Below are positions 7,234 through 15,800 of a stretch of 34,106 bases of DNA, in pieces. This DNA is from Bacteroidales bacterium UBA1184 (GTDB taxonomy: Bacteria; Bacteroidota; Bacteroidia; Bacteroidales; ML635J-15). The notes under the pieces were generated by a model. That model was given only the letters and a program-made list of their open reading frames with translations. It searched no databases and had not been told where the DNA came from. Position 1 is the stretch's first letter, and each line of letters opens with the position of its first letter. The stretch covers positions 123,575-157,680 of the forward strand of contig DBYO01000020.1 of the NCBI GenBank assembly GCA_002310235.1, written 5' to 3'. A program made the translations under genes and the position numbers.

Positions 7234-7259
7234 AAAGAGTTCGGAATTCCGAACTCTTT
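7234..7259 (-). terminator. Intrinsic terminator of tRNA-Phe
   Basis: A perfect inverted repeat joins AAAGAGTTCGG to CCGAACTCTTT (11 bp) around AATT. On the minus strand it is followed by TTGTTTTTAAT. It lies 3 nt past the end of the tRNA. Confidence 0.85.
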
Positions 7260-7262
7260 GTG

Positions 7263-7335
7263 TGGTACCTCCTGGAATTGAACCAGGGACACCAGGATTT
7301 TCAGTCCTGTGCTCTACCAACTGAGCTAAGGTACC
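7263..7335 (-). tRNA. tRNA-Phe (anticodon GAA)
   Basis: The 73-nt cloverleaf reads on the minus strand. The acceptor stem is GGTACCT with AGGTACC and discriminator A. The D-arm holds AGCTCAGTTGGTAGAGC. The anticodon arm is CAGGA-CTGAAAA-TCCTG with anticodon GAA, and the T-arm is CCTGG-TTCAATT-CCAGG. The 3' CCA is not encoded. It has its own promoter and terminator. Confidence 0.96.
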
Positions 7336-7352
7336 AGTCAATTTTGCGGTTG

Positions 7353-7383
7353 CAAAGGTATGGCAATTTTTCGAACTGGCAAA
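7353..7383 (-). promoter_or_regulatory. Complete Bacteroides-type promoter of tRNA-Phe
   Basis: The minus strand has TTTG (7380-7383), a 19-nt spacer and TACCTTTG (7353-7360). This is an exact fit to the TTTG-N19-TAnnTTTG form described for Bacteroides. The tRNA 5' end is 18 nt downstream. Confidence 0.8.
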
Positions 7384-7483
7384 ATTTTATTTCAAAAAAT
7401 CTTGATTTTTTTGAGAGATTGATGTATGTGCGTTGTAATACAATGAATTATAAAGAATAATCGGGGTTGGAATTGTTGCAACA

Positions 7484-7518
7484 GAATCATAAATCGTCAT
7501 TCGTAAATCGTAAATTTA
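7484..7518. repeat. Five-unit degenerate array with 7-nt step (AAATCGT-like)
   Basis: Units GAATCAT, AAATCGT, CATTCGT, AAATCGT and AAATTTA start at 7484, 7491, 7498, 7505 and 7512. The array ends 4 nt before the -7 element of the M16 peptidase gene and so occupies its -33 region. Confidence 0.65.
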
Positions 7519-7521
7519 CTT

Positions 7522-7529
7522 TATTTTTG
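7522..7529 (+). promoter_or_regulatory. -7 element TATTTTTG for the M16 peptidase gene
   Basis: TATTTTTG is followed by CGCAAAATTTTCCAGA and then the GTG start at 7546. This leaves a leader of about 12 nt. The expected -33 position falls inside the 7-nt-step array and has no TTTG. Confidence 0.5.
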
Positions 7530-7545
7530 CGCAAAATTTTCCAGA

Positions 7546-8763
7546 GTGTACGAAACGATTACATTAGCCAACGGAATTCGCATAATCCACTACCGAGTGA
7601 AGTCGGATGTGGCGCACTGCTGCATGCTGATGAATACCGGTACTCGCGACGAGGATGAACGCCAGCTAGGAATGGCGCATTTTACCGAACACATGCTCTT
7701 CAAAGGGACCCAGAAACGCAAAGCATATCATCTGCTCAATCGCATGGAATCGGTTGGGGGTGAGGTGGATGCATATACAACAAAGGAGGAAACTTGCGTG
7801 TCGTCGAGCTTTATGGTGGAGTTTTACGACAGAGCAATCGAATTAATCAACGACATTATTTTCTGCTCAGTTTTTCCGCAGCGCGAAATCGAAAAGGAAC
7901 GTGATGTGATTGTAGATGAGATAAATACATACAAGGACAATCCTTCCGAGAATATTTTCGATGAGTTCGAGTCGGCTATGTTCGCCAATCACACACTAGG
8001 ACACAATATTTTAGGTACAAAAAAGTCGTTGTCGAAGTTCCGTACCAATGATTTTCTTGGATTTGTCGCAGAAAAGTACAACACCGACCAGATGGTTTTC
8101 TGTTCGATTGGCGACATTGATTTCCGTAGGCTCGTGCGTATTTGTGAAAGATATTTCGGACAAAATGCTGCAAAACTGCGTAAGTTTGAGCGTATCCAAT
8201 TTGTTGGTAAAAACAGGTTCGACAATGTTGTGAAGAAGAAAAGCCTTCAGGCTAACACAATTATAGGTAACTATTGCTACTCGTACAGCGATCCCAAGCG
8301 AGTGCCTATGTTTTTGGTTTCTAACATTCTGGCTGGCCCGGGAATGAATTCACGGTTGAATATGCAACTCCGTGAACATCACGGGTTATCGTACAATATA
8401 GAATCCAACTTTACTACATATCAGGACACAGGTCTGTTTAGTATTTTCTTCAGTTCCGACCAAGAAAAGGTTGACTTTGCCGTTGATATGATTTTCCGCG
8501 AACTCGACAATATGAAGAATAACAAGTTGGGCGTTTTGCAGTTGTCACGAGCCAAAAAACAACTGATAGGTCAGGTTGCTATCGAGTGCAGTTCCAATTC
8601 AAATCTGCTTTTTCCAACAGCAAAATCGTTCATGAATTATGGTAAAGCCGAGACATTCAAGGAGACAGTGGCTTTGATTGAGGCTATTACTGCAGAGGAT
8701 GTCATGGCGGTTGCTAACGAGATATTTGTGCGTGACGATTTTTCAATAATTAAATACCTATAA
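7546..8763 (+). CDS. M16-family zinc metallopeptidase (processing-peptidase/PqqL-like)
   Basis: The 405-residue protein has the inverted zinc motif HFTEH (His45, Glu48, His49) in GMAHFTEHMLFKGTQKR. This is followed by the usual acidic helix region with EKERDVIVDEI. The C-terminal half has the inactive-lobe motifs, with GPGMNSRLNMQLREHHGLSY matching the substrate-binding R/Y region. The start is GTG at 7546: the family's conserved beginning (ETITLANGIRIIHYR) is lost if the next ATG at residue 27 is used. There is no signal peptide, so it is probably cytoplasmic; the length is normal for bacterial single-subunit M16B enzymes. The O-methyltransferase gene begins 3 nt after its stop and is almost certainly co-transcribed. 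Confidence 0.93.
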   Translation: MYETITLANGIRIIHYRVKSDVAHCCMLMNTGTRDEDERQLGMAHFTEHMLFKGTQKRKAYHLLNRMESVGGEVDAYTTKEETCVSSSFMVEFYDRAIELINDIIFCSVFPQREIEKERDVIVDEINTYKDNPSENIFDEFESAMFANHTLGHNILGTKKSLSKFRTNDFLGFVAEKYNTDQMVFCSIGDIDFRRLVRICERYFGQNAAKLRKFERIQFVGKNRFDNVVKKKSLQANTIIGNYCYSYSDPKRVPMFLVSNILAGPGMNSRLNMQLREHHGLSYNIESNFTTYQDTGLFSIFFSSDQEKVDFAVDMIFRELDNMKNNKLGVLQLSRAKKQLIGQVAIECSSNSNLLFPTAKSFMNYGKAETFKETVALIEAITAEDVMAVANEIFVRDDFSIIKYL

Positions 8764-8766
8764 TAT

Positions 8767-9408
8767 ATGTCGCCAGAAGAATTGCGTTTCGAATATATTG
8801 AGAATTTCGGTTGTAGCGACGATGAGCTTCTTCGCCAACTCGAGCGAGAAACCGCGCTTACGCAAATCCACCCCAAGATGATTTCGGGTTGCTATCAGGG
8901 ACATCTGCTAGCAATGCTTATAGAAATGATAGGTGCTAAGCGTGTGCTTGAAATTGGAACTTTCTCGGGATATTCGGCAATTTGCATGGCAAGGGCTTTG
9001 CCTGCCGACGGCCAGCTTGTTACAATTGAGGTCGATGATGAGATAGAATGGTTGTCGTCGAAATATTTCCAAAAGGCTGGCTTGCAAGACAAGATTACAG
9101 CAATTGTAGGTGATGCCTCTAAGGTTGTGCCTACACTAGACGGACAATTCGACATGGTTTTCATCGATGGCGACAAACGCGAATATATTTCATATTTTGA
9201 GGCAGTCTTGCCAAAACTTGCACCAAACGGAACTATTATTGCCGACAATGTGATATGGTACGACAAGATTTTTACCGAAACTGCCTCTAATGATCACATG
9301 ACACACGGCATCCAAGCGTTCAACGAATATATTTCCAATCGCGTTGATATTGAGAAGATTATTCTTCCTGTTCGTGATGGTTTGATGTTGATTAGACGTA
9401 AAAAATAA
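8767..9408 (+). CDS. Class I SAM-dependent O-methyltransferase (family 3, COMT-like)
   Basis: The 213-residue protein has the full family layout. SAM motif I is VLEIGTFSGYSAI (about 59-71). Next come the acidic VTIEVDDE at the end of beta-2, then DMVFIDGDK (metal-binding Asp of the catechol-O-methyltransferase-like group), then GTIIADNVIW with the Asp-Asn metal ligands. It closes with VRDGLMLIRR, typical of family 3. These enzymes are Mg-dependent and methylate hydroxyls on small aromatic or other compounds. The substrate here is unknown. It is the second gene of a two-gene unit with the M16 peptidase, an arrangement with no obvious pathway link, and is followed by a strong hairpin. Confidence 0.93.
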   Translation: MSPEELRFEYIENFGCSDDELLRQLERETALTQIHPKMISGCYQGHLLAMLIEMIGAKRVLEIGTFSGYSAICMARALPADGQLVTIEVDDEIEWLSSKYFQKAGLQDKITAIVGDASKVVPTLDGQFDMVFIDGDKREYISYFEAVLPKLAPNGTIIADNVIWYDKIFTETASNDHMTHGIQAFNEYISNRVDIEKIILPVRDGLMLIRRKK

Positions 9409-9434
9409 ACCTACGCCATTATATGGCGTAGGTT
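9408..9434. terminator. Bidirectional terminator between O-methyltransferase gene and typA
   Basis: A 12-bp perfect stem (9408-9419 with 9423-9434, ACCTACGCCAT core) has a 3-nt loop. A T-rich run follows on the minus side (TTTATTTTTT), and GATTTTGTATAA lies on the plus side. It sits between convergent genes. Confidence 0.8.
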
Positions 9435-9458
9435 CGATTTTGTATAATTCAAGATTAA

Positions 9459-11279
9459 TTATTCTTCCTCTATTCCTTTTTCTCTTGCTGCGCGTTTGCG
9501 TTCTAGCTGGTTGAGGATTATCTTTCTGAGTCGCATCGATTTAGGTGTGATTTCTATCATTTCGTCTTCGGCGATGTATTCCATTGCTTCTTCGAGTGAG
9601 AAACGAATAGGAGGAGCTATCTGAACTTTTTCGTCGGAACCAGCGGCACGTACGTTCGAAAGTTTTTTTGTCTTTGTAACATTTACACCGATGTCGTTGT
9701 AGCGTGTATTTTCACCGATAATCTGACCTTCATAAACTTCTTCGCCGGGGTAGATGAAGAATTTGCCTCTGTCCTGCAATTTGTCGATAGAGTAGGGTAT
9801 TGCTTGTCCGGTTTCGATTGCGATGAGAGAACCGTTGCGGCGGATGCCGAGTTCGCCTTTCCATGGTTCGAAAGCATCGAAGCGGTGCGACATTACGGCT
9901 TCGCCTTCGGTAGCTGTAAGCAGTACGTTTCTCATACCGATAAGTCCGCGCGATGGGATGCGGAAGTCGAGGTTGCTGCGGTCGTTGCGGCTTTCGATAT
10001 TCACAATTTCGCCCTTACGCTGGGTTACAATCTCGATTACCTTGCCAGCAAAGTCGTCGGGAACCTGAATCGAGAGTTCTTCTACAGGTTCGCATTTCTG
10101 ACCGTTGATTTCCTTGATAATTACGCGCGGTTGTCCGAGCTGTAGTTCAAAACCTTCGCGACGCATGGTTTCAACCAATATGGAAAGGTGCAGAATGCCA
10201 CGTCCGAAAACTGTGAACTTGTCTGCCGAGTCGGTATCTTCGACGCGCAGAGCGAGGTTCTTTTCGGTTTCCTTGTACAAACGTTCGCGCAATTGGCGTG
10301 ATGTCACATATTTGCCTTCGCGACCGAAGAATGGTGAGTCGTTGCTTGCAAATAACATGCTCATTGTAGGTTCGTCAACTTTAATGGTGCTAAGTGGCTC
10401 GGGTTCAAGGTTGTCGCATACGGTGTCGCCTATGTCGAACGATTCAAGTCCCAGCAGAGCGCAAATTTCACCAGCCATTACAGGTTCTTTGGTCTTTTCC
10501 TTTGCCAGACCTTCGAAGCGGTACAATTCCTTGATGGTTGATTTTATTATTGTGCCATCGCTTTTTGCTACAGAAACAACATCACCTGCTTTTATGCTTC
10601 CACGTGTTACCTTGCCGATTGCTATACGTCCAGTATATGACGAGTAGTCGAGGCTGGTGATTCGCATCTGCAGCGAACCTTCGGGATATTCCTGAGGCTT
10701 GATGGTGTCGATTATTACATCGAGGAGATACGAAACGTCATTTGTTGGAGTTTTGAAATCGGGACCCATCCAACCTTGTTTTGCAGAACCGTAAACCACA
10801 GGGAAGTCGAGTTGGTCGTCGTCGGCATCGAGGCTGCACATAAGTTCGAATACTTTTTCAACGGTTTCTTCCGGGTTGCAGTTCGGTTTGTCAACCTTGT
10901 TCACGACAACTATAGGCTTCAGTTTTAGCTCTAGTGCTTTTTGCAGTACGAAGCGAGTTTGAGGCATAGGACCTTCAAACGCGTCAACTATAAGCAAAAC
11001 ACCATCGGCCATATTGAGTACACGTTCTACCTCGCCACCAAAATCAGAGTGACCTGGGGTGTCGATTATGTTGATTTTTACACCTTTGTATCTTACCGAA
11101 ACGTTTTTCGAGAGGATTGTTATACCTCTTTCGCGTTCGAGTTCGTTGCTGTCAAGGATAAGTTCGCCAACTTTTTGGTTGTCTCTGAAAAGTTTTCCTT
11201 GATACAAAATCCTGTCAACTAATGTAGTTTTGCCGTGGTCAACGTGTGCAATGATTGCTATGTTTCTAATATCTTCCAT
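9459..11279 (-). CDS. typA: Translational GTPase TypA/BipA
   Basis: The 606-residue protein is full length for the family. The N-terminal GTPase domain shows IAHVDHGKTTLVD (G1), RERGITI (G2), DTPGHSDFG (G3) and VVVNKVD (G4). It is followed by the beta-barrel domain, the EF-G-like domains III and V, and the TypA-specific C-terminal region ending in basic residues. GELGIRRNGSLIAIETG and DRGKFFIYPGEEVYEGQI are characteristic of TypA rather than LepA or EF-G. TypA binds ribosomes and aids 50S assembly and growth under stress, especially cold. It is a single-gene unit that diverges from the transaldolase gene; its promoter is at 11300-11307. Confidence 0.98.
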   Translation of the reverse strand: MEDIRNIAIIAHVDHGKTTLVDRILYQGKLFRDNQKVGELILDSNELERERGITILSKNVSVRYKGVKINIIDTPGHSDFGGEVERVLNMADGVLLIVDAFEGPMPQTRFVLQKALELKLKPIVVVNKVDKPNCNPEETVEKVFELMCSLDADDDQLDFPVVYGSAKQGWMGPDFKTPTNDVSYLLDVIIDTIKPQEYPEGSLQMRITSLDYSSYTGRIAIGKVTRGSIKAGDVVSVAKSDGTIIKSTIKELYRFEGLAKEKTKEPVMAGEICALLGLESFDIGDTVCDNLEPEPLSTIKVDEPTMSMLFASNDSPFFGREGKYVTSRQLRERLYKETEKNLALRVEDTDSADKFTVFGRGILHLSILVETMRREGFELQLGQPRVIIKEINGQKCEPVEELSIQVPDDFAGKVIEIVTQRKGEIVNIESRNDRSNLDFRIPSRGLIGMRNVLLTATEGEAVMSHRFDAFEPWKGELGIRRNGSLIAIETGQAIPYSIDKLQDRGKFFIYPGEEVYEGQIIGENTRYNDIGVNVTKTKKLSNVRAAGSDEKVQIAPPIRFSLEEAMEYIAEDEMIEITPKSMRLRKIILNQLERKRAAREKGIEEE

Positions 11280-11299
11280 CGTGTATAAAAATGAGCGCG

Positions 11300-11307
11300 C
11301 AAAATTA
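11300..11307 (-). promoter_or_regulatory. -7 element TAATTTTG for typA
   Basis: The minus strand reads TAATTTTG followed by CGCGC, about 20 nt before the ATG. No -33 TTTG is found at the usual distance. Confidence 0.5.
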
Positions 11308-11436
11308 CAATAAATTTCGTTAAGTGTTTTTCGTTGGCAAAAAAATAATGTACGAATGTTGAAAGTTGGCTTTGGCTTGTTGAAAAGTCGTTAGTTATAA
11401 TTGAAATATGATGCTCTGAGCAAACGAAAAAAGATG

Positions 11437-11444
11437 TAATTTTG
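11437..11444 (+). promoter_or_regulatory. -7 element TAATTTTG for the transaldolase gene
   Basis: TAATTTTG is followed by CGCAAAAATAAAATT, and the ATG is at 11470. The element is nearly identical to the divergent typA element (TAATTTTGCGC in both), so the two promoters form a near-symmetric pair 130 nt apart. Confidence 0.5.
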
Positions 11445-11469
11445 CGCAAAAATAAAATTATTATTACTT

Positions 11470-12126
11470 ATGAAATTTTTTATTGATACTGCAAATTTGG
11501 AGCAGATAAAAGAAGCCCAAGCTTTGGGTGTACTCGATGGTGTAACCACTAATCCTTCGTTGATGGCAAAGGAAGGCATCGCTGGTAAGGAAAATATTAT
11601 GAATCACTATCTTAAGATATGTGAAATAGTTGACGGTGATGTAAGTGCCGAAGTTATTTCAACCGACTACGAAGGTATAATTCGCGAAGGTGAGGAACTC
11701 GCAGCTCTGCACCCGCAGATTGTTGTCAAGGTTCCGATTATAAAGGACGGCATCAAGGCTATTAAGTATTTCTCGTCGAAGGGTATTCGCACAAACTGCA
11801 CCTTGGTATTCAGCGTTGGTCAGGCATTGTTGGCAGCAAAGGCAGGAGCTACCTACGTTTCTCCATTCATTGGCCGGTTGGACGACAACTGCACCGATGG
11901 CCTGCAGTTGATTGGTGACATTGTTGAAATGTACCAGCGTTACGGATTCAAGACTCAGGTTCTTGCAGCATCAATCCGTCATACCATGCACATAATCGGA
12001 AGCATGCAGATGGGTGCTGATGTGGCTACTTGTCCGCTCAATGCAATACTTGGTCTTTTGAAGCACCCGCTTACCGATGCAGGTTTGCAGAAGTTCCTCG
12101 AAGACTATCACAAACTGAACAAATAA
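11470..12126 (+). CDS. Transaldolase, fructose-6-phosphate aldolase (TalC/FSA) subfamily
   Basis: The 218-residue protein is the short form of transaldolase. It opens MKFFIDTANLEQIKEA and contains GVTTNPSLMAKEG. The Schiff-base lysine is Lys87 in VVKVPI. NCTLVFSVGQALLA, YVSPFIGRLDD and VLAASIRH follow. It catalyses three-carbon transfer between sedoheptulose-7-phosphate and glyceraldehyde-3-phosphate in the non-oxidative pentose phosphate pathway, or aldol cleavage of fructose-6-phosphate. Sequence alone does not separate these activities, so I give no symbol. Its stop overlaps the next start in TAATG, implying translational coupling to the YciO-family gene. Confidence 0.95.
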   Translation: MKFFIDTANLEQIKEAQALGVLDGVTTNPSLMAKEGIAGKENIMNHYLKICEIVDGDVSAEVISTDYEGIIREGEELAALHPQIVVKVPIIKDGIKAIKYFSSKGIRTNCTLVFSVGQALLAAKAGATYVSPFIGRLDDNCTDGLQLIGDIVEMYQRYGFKTQVLAASIRHTMHIIGSMQMGADVATCPLNAILGLLKHPLTDAGLQKFLEDYHKLNK

Positions 12127-12746
12127 TGTCAGTTCTTATAAGAATACATCCCGACAATCCTGCCGAACGAACGGTTAGGCAGGCTGTCGAGATCCTACAA
12201 AAGGGGGGAGTTATAATTTACCCTACCGACACTGTTTATGGTATGGGCTGCGATATTACCAAACCCAAGGCAGTGGAACGTGTGGCGCAGTTGAAAGGTA
12301 TTAAGGTTGAGAAAGCTAATTTCTCCTTTATTTGTGAGGATTTAAGCCATCTTTCCGACTACACCAAGCCTATCGATAATTCCATTTTCAAGATGATGAA
12401 GCGTAACCTGCCAGGGCCTTTCACTTTTATCCTTGAAGCAAACAACAATGTTCCCAAAATTTTAAAACAAAACAGAAAAACTGTAGGTATTCGTGTGCCC
12501 AACAACAAAATTATCATCGAGATTGTTAGAATGCTAGGAAATCCGATACTTACGACTTCGTTGCGTATTGACGATGATATAATGGAGTATCCAACCGATC
12601 CTGAACTTATTTATGAGGATTATCGTAATCGTGTCGATGCTGTAATTGACGGTGGCGCAGGCGGTTTATATGCTTCAACTGTAATTGATTGCACGGGAGA
12701 TGAACCCGAAATCGTTAGGATGGGAAGTGCAGAACCTGACATATAA
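12126..12746 (+). CDS. Sua5/YciO/YrdC family protein, YciO-like
   Basis: I start this 206-residue protein at the ATG at 12126, which overlaps the transaldolase stop by 1 nt. An earlier in-frame start at 12030 would lie deep inside that gene. The YrdC fold is clear: KGGVIIYPTDTVYGMGCD (about 28-45), LPGPFTFILEA, TVGIRVPN and ASTVIDCTGD. The region after YGMGCD reads KGIKVEKANFSFICEDL and the later motif is TTSLRI, both closer to E. coli YciO than to TsaC or Sua5. Threonylcarbamoyl-AMP synthesis for the tRNA t6A modification is therefore possible but not assured. Whether the genome has another TsaC/Sua5 gene would settle the role. Confidence 0.88.
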   Translation: MSVLIRIHPDNPAERTVRQAVEILQKGGVIIYPTDTVYGMGCDITKPKAVERVAQLKGIKVEKANFSFICEDLSHLSDYTKPIDNSIFKMMKRNLPGPFTFILEANNNVPKILKQNRKTVGIRVPNNKIIIEIVRMLGNPILTTSLRIDDDIMEYPTDPELIYEDYRNRVDAVIDGGAGGLYASTVIDCTGDEPEIVRMGSAEPDI

Positions 12747-12790
12747 AGTTTTTTGTTAAAAATTTTAACAGGCGTTAATATTTTTTTTAT

Positions 12791-12798
12791 TAACTTTG
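12791..12798 (+). promoter_or_regulatory. -7 element TAACTTTG for the Ig-repeat gene
   Basis: TAACTTTG lies 25 nt upstream of the ATG at 12824, within an AT-rich gap of 77 nt. No -33 TTTG is seen at 19-21 nt, so read-through from the upstream genes is also possible. Confidence 0.5.
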
Positions 12799-12823
12799 TC
12801 AAAACTAAAATTTTAATAATATT

Positions 12824-15800
12824 ATGAGTAAATTTATCAAATTGTTATTGGTCGCTGTGGTCGTTTTGGTCTCAACAGCCAAGGTAATGGCAGAATCGGA
12901 AGACCTTATTGTAACTACAAGCGGTCGAGAGGTTAACCTTTGTGCAGGTGACAGCCAGCAGCTTAAAGTGTTTGTGGTTGATACACTTGGCGATATAACA
13001 GCTTTCAAATACCAATGGTATTATTGTTCTAGTAGTACGATATTGCCTAATGATTCGGGTTGGACTGAAATTGAAGGGGATACTACTGATATCTTAACAT
13101 TGTCTAATGTTTCAGTTGATACAACATTAGGAAATGCAGGCTTTTATTTTTGTAGAATATATTATGGCTACAATTATTGGAGTTATACAAATTCTGAGAG
13201 AATTCAGGTAAAGGTATATGGTAGCGCTCCGTATGTCGGATCAATATCTCTTGCAACAGTAAATACTGTATGTGAGGGAACTTCGATAAATATTCATGCC
13301 GACAGTGTACGGGGACAGCAGATAAGAACATGGTATTATAACAACGAGGCTGTTGCATACGGTGGTTCGTATTATATAGCTTCTGCTGCTCCATCTAATT
13401 CTGGAGAATATAGATTTGTTGCTACAAATGCATGTGGATCGACAGAGTTGACTGGTACATTAAATGTGGTGGAATTGCCACGTATTACTACTCAGCCTCG
13501 TTCGGCCGGTATTTGCGAAGGTGAAGATATGCATTTTGTAGTTGGTGCAACTGGAAGCAATTTGCAGTATCAGTGGTACTATGAAGGTGCTGAATACGAT
13601 CATTCTAATCCAACATCAACCAACGATACGCTTGTAATCGCACATCCTAGTGGAGGCGTTACGTATAGCGCATCTTTCAATGTGCAAGTTTCGAATACTT
13701 GTGCAACGGTTACTTCTATAAATGTTGGTACGATAGTTAGTGAAATGCCTAACATTGTTGGAAATCCACAATCGGGAACATATTGCGAAGGTGCAGAAGT
13801 AAGCCTTTCTGCCGATGCAACAACAAATTTCCCTAGCGACCCAATAACTTATCAATGGTATAGGGATGGTGTAGCTCTCGAAAATACAAATGCCAATATT
13901 ATTACGTTTGTTGTTGATTCAATCAATAGAGGAAATTATTATTGTGAATTTACAAACGGATGCGGTACTGTGGCAAGTTCTGTTGCTAATGTATATGTGA
14001 AATTATTGCCTGTAGTTGCAAGTCAACCTACAGACATGTCGGTATGCGAAGGCGACCGTGCACAATTATATGCAAAGATTACAGGTGCCGAACCAATAAA
14101 CTATACATGGTTGAAGGACAATGGTGACGATCCTGTATATACAGATATTACCTGGTCAAATGTTGGCAATACTAATCACACTAATACTCTTGTGATAGAT
14201 CCAGTAAGCGAAACAAATGAACATTTCTATTTCTGCTACGCAACAAACGACTGCGGTTCTGTGCGCACCGATACTGTATTTGTTAATGTTACACAGCATG
14301 TTGTTATTTATCCAGAATTTCCTGCAGAAGCATTTTTTGCATGTTCAGGAGAGGATGTTATTGTTGAAGATCTTTCAGATCGCTTACATTATGGTAGTGA
14401 TGTTATTGATGCAGACGACTTTGAGGCAGAAGGAATTACTTTTGCATGGCATCGTCAGGGCAGTTCAGAAATCATTTCCACTAGTCCAATTTTGAGTTTT
14501 ACTAATTTGCAAGAAAGTGATAATGGTTATTACACATGCGATGTGGAGAATTCATGTGGTATTGCAACATATAATCATAGTGTACCTGTTGGTTCTATAT
14601 TGGTTAGTGTGGTAGCTTCTCCACAAATTATTGTTCAGCCACAAGACATTGATGTATGTACAGGAGGTCCTGCTTTCCAAGTTTCAATCGTAGCAGAGGG
14701 AGATAACATTAGATATGCATGGTATCGTAATGGTGAATACGTAACAAACAATCCAACATATACGGCTCCTACTGCTGCAACGCAATATGCAGGACAATAC
14801 AATTGCGTTGTCTCCACTGATTTAGGTTGCCAATCTGTTTATTCAGATACGATAACGGTAAGTGTTGGAACAACTCCAGTAATTACATGGCAGCCGACTC
14901 CTGCTGTTGTTGCACTTTGTGAAGGCGAGCCTTATAGCCTTAGAACGAGAGCTACTGGCGATGGCATCCATTATCAGTGGTATTATAACAATGGTATAGA
15001 AGTTCCAGGACAGACCTCCGATTCTCTTCACATTGCACATATTACCAGAAATCATAATGGTGAATTCTATTGTATCGTATCTAATGCATGCGCAGAAATT
15101 CAAACCGAACATGCTCACCTTACTGTAAATAATGCTCCAGATATGACTCTCGGCCCCGACAGACATGCATGCCGAGGACAATCGGTTGTACTTGCACCGC
15201 AGGGTGATGCCGAATATGGACACTATTCCTGGAACAACGGTACTTATTTTTATCAGCCGACATTGACAGTTACACTTGGTGGAACATATTTTCTTGAAGT
15301 GTCAGATTCCGCACATGGAAACTGTGTGGCTCGCGATACTATAAAAGTTGTTTATCACGACTACTTCAATATTGCTTTCGATTCTACACCAATCGTTACA
15401 TGTGGAGAATTCCTGCTTGATGCAGGTGCTGGTGCAGCTGAATATCAGTGGAGTACTACCGATATTACAAACTCTATAAATGTTGGAATGAATGGTTATT
15501 ATATGGTAACTGTCGATGGTGACGGATACGGCTGTACTACTTCTGCTGGTGTTCAGGTAACATTAGGCGAGGCAATAGAAATCAATCTTGGCGATGATAT
15601 TACGGTTTCGGAAGACTCGATTGTTGAAATAGGTGTTCCTGCTATATTCCAGTCGTATATGTGGAATACAGGTTATACAGGACCGAGATTGACTGTCGAA
15701 GGTAGTGAATATGGTGTTGGCTTGCATACTTTCTGGGTAGAAGTTTCCAATGGTATGTGCTCGGCAAGCGATACTCTTACAATCAACTTCCTCGAAGCTG

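Noticed and set aside
7467..7658. Plus-strand 63-codon ORF overlapping the M16 gene start
   Set aside because: It covers the 7-nt-step array and promoter and then reads the M16 gene out of frame.
11258..11449. Minus-strand 63-codon ORF between typA and the transaldolase gene
   Set aside because: It spans both divergent promoters and runs into the start of typA, and the composition is not protein-like.
12030..12125. Longer N-terminus of the YciO-family protein
   Set aside because: It lies inside the transaldolase gene in another frame; the TAATG overlap gives a normal start for the family.
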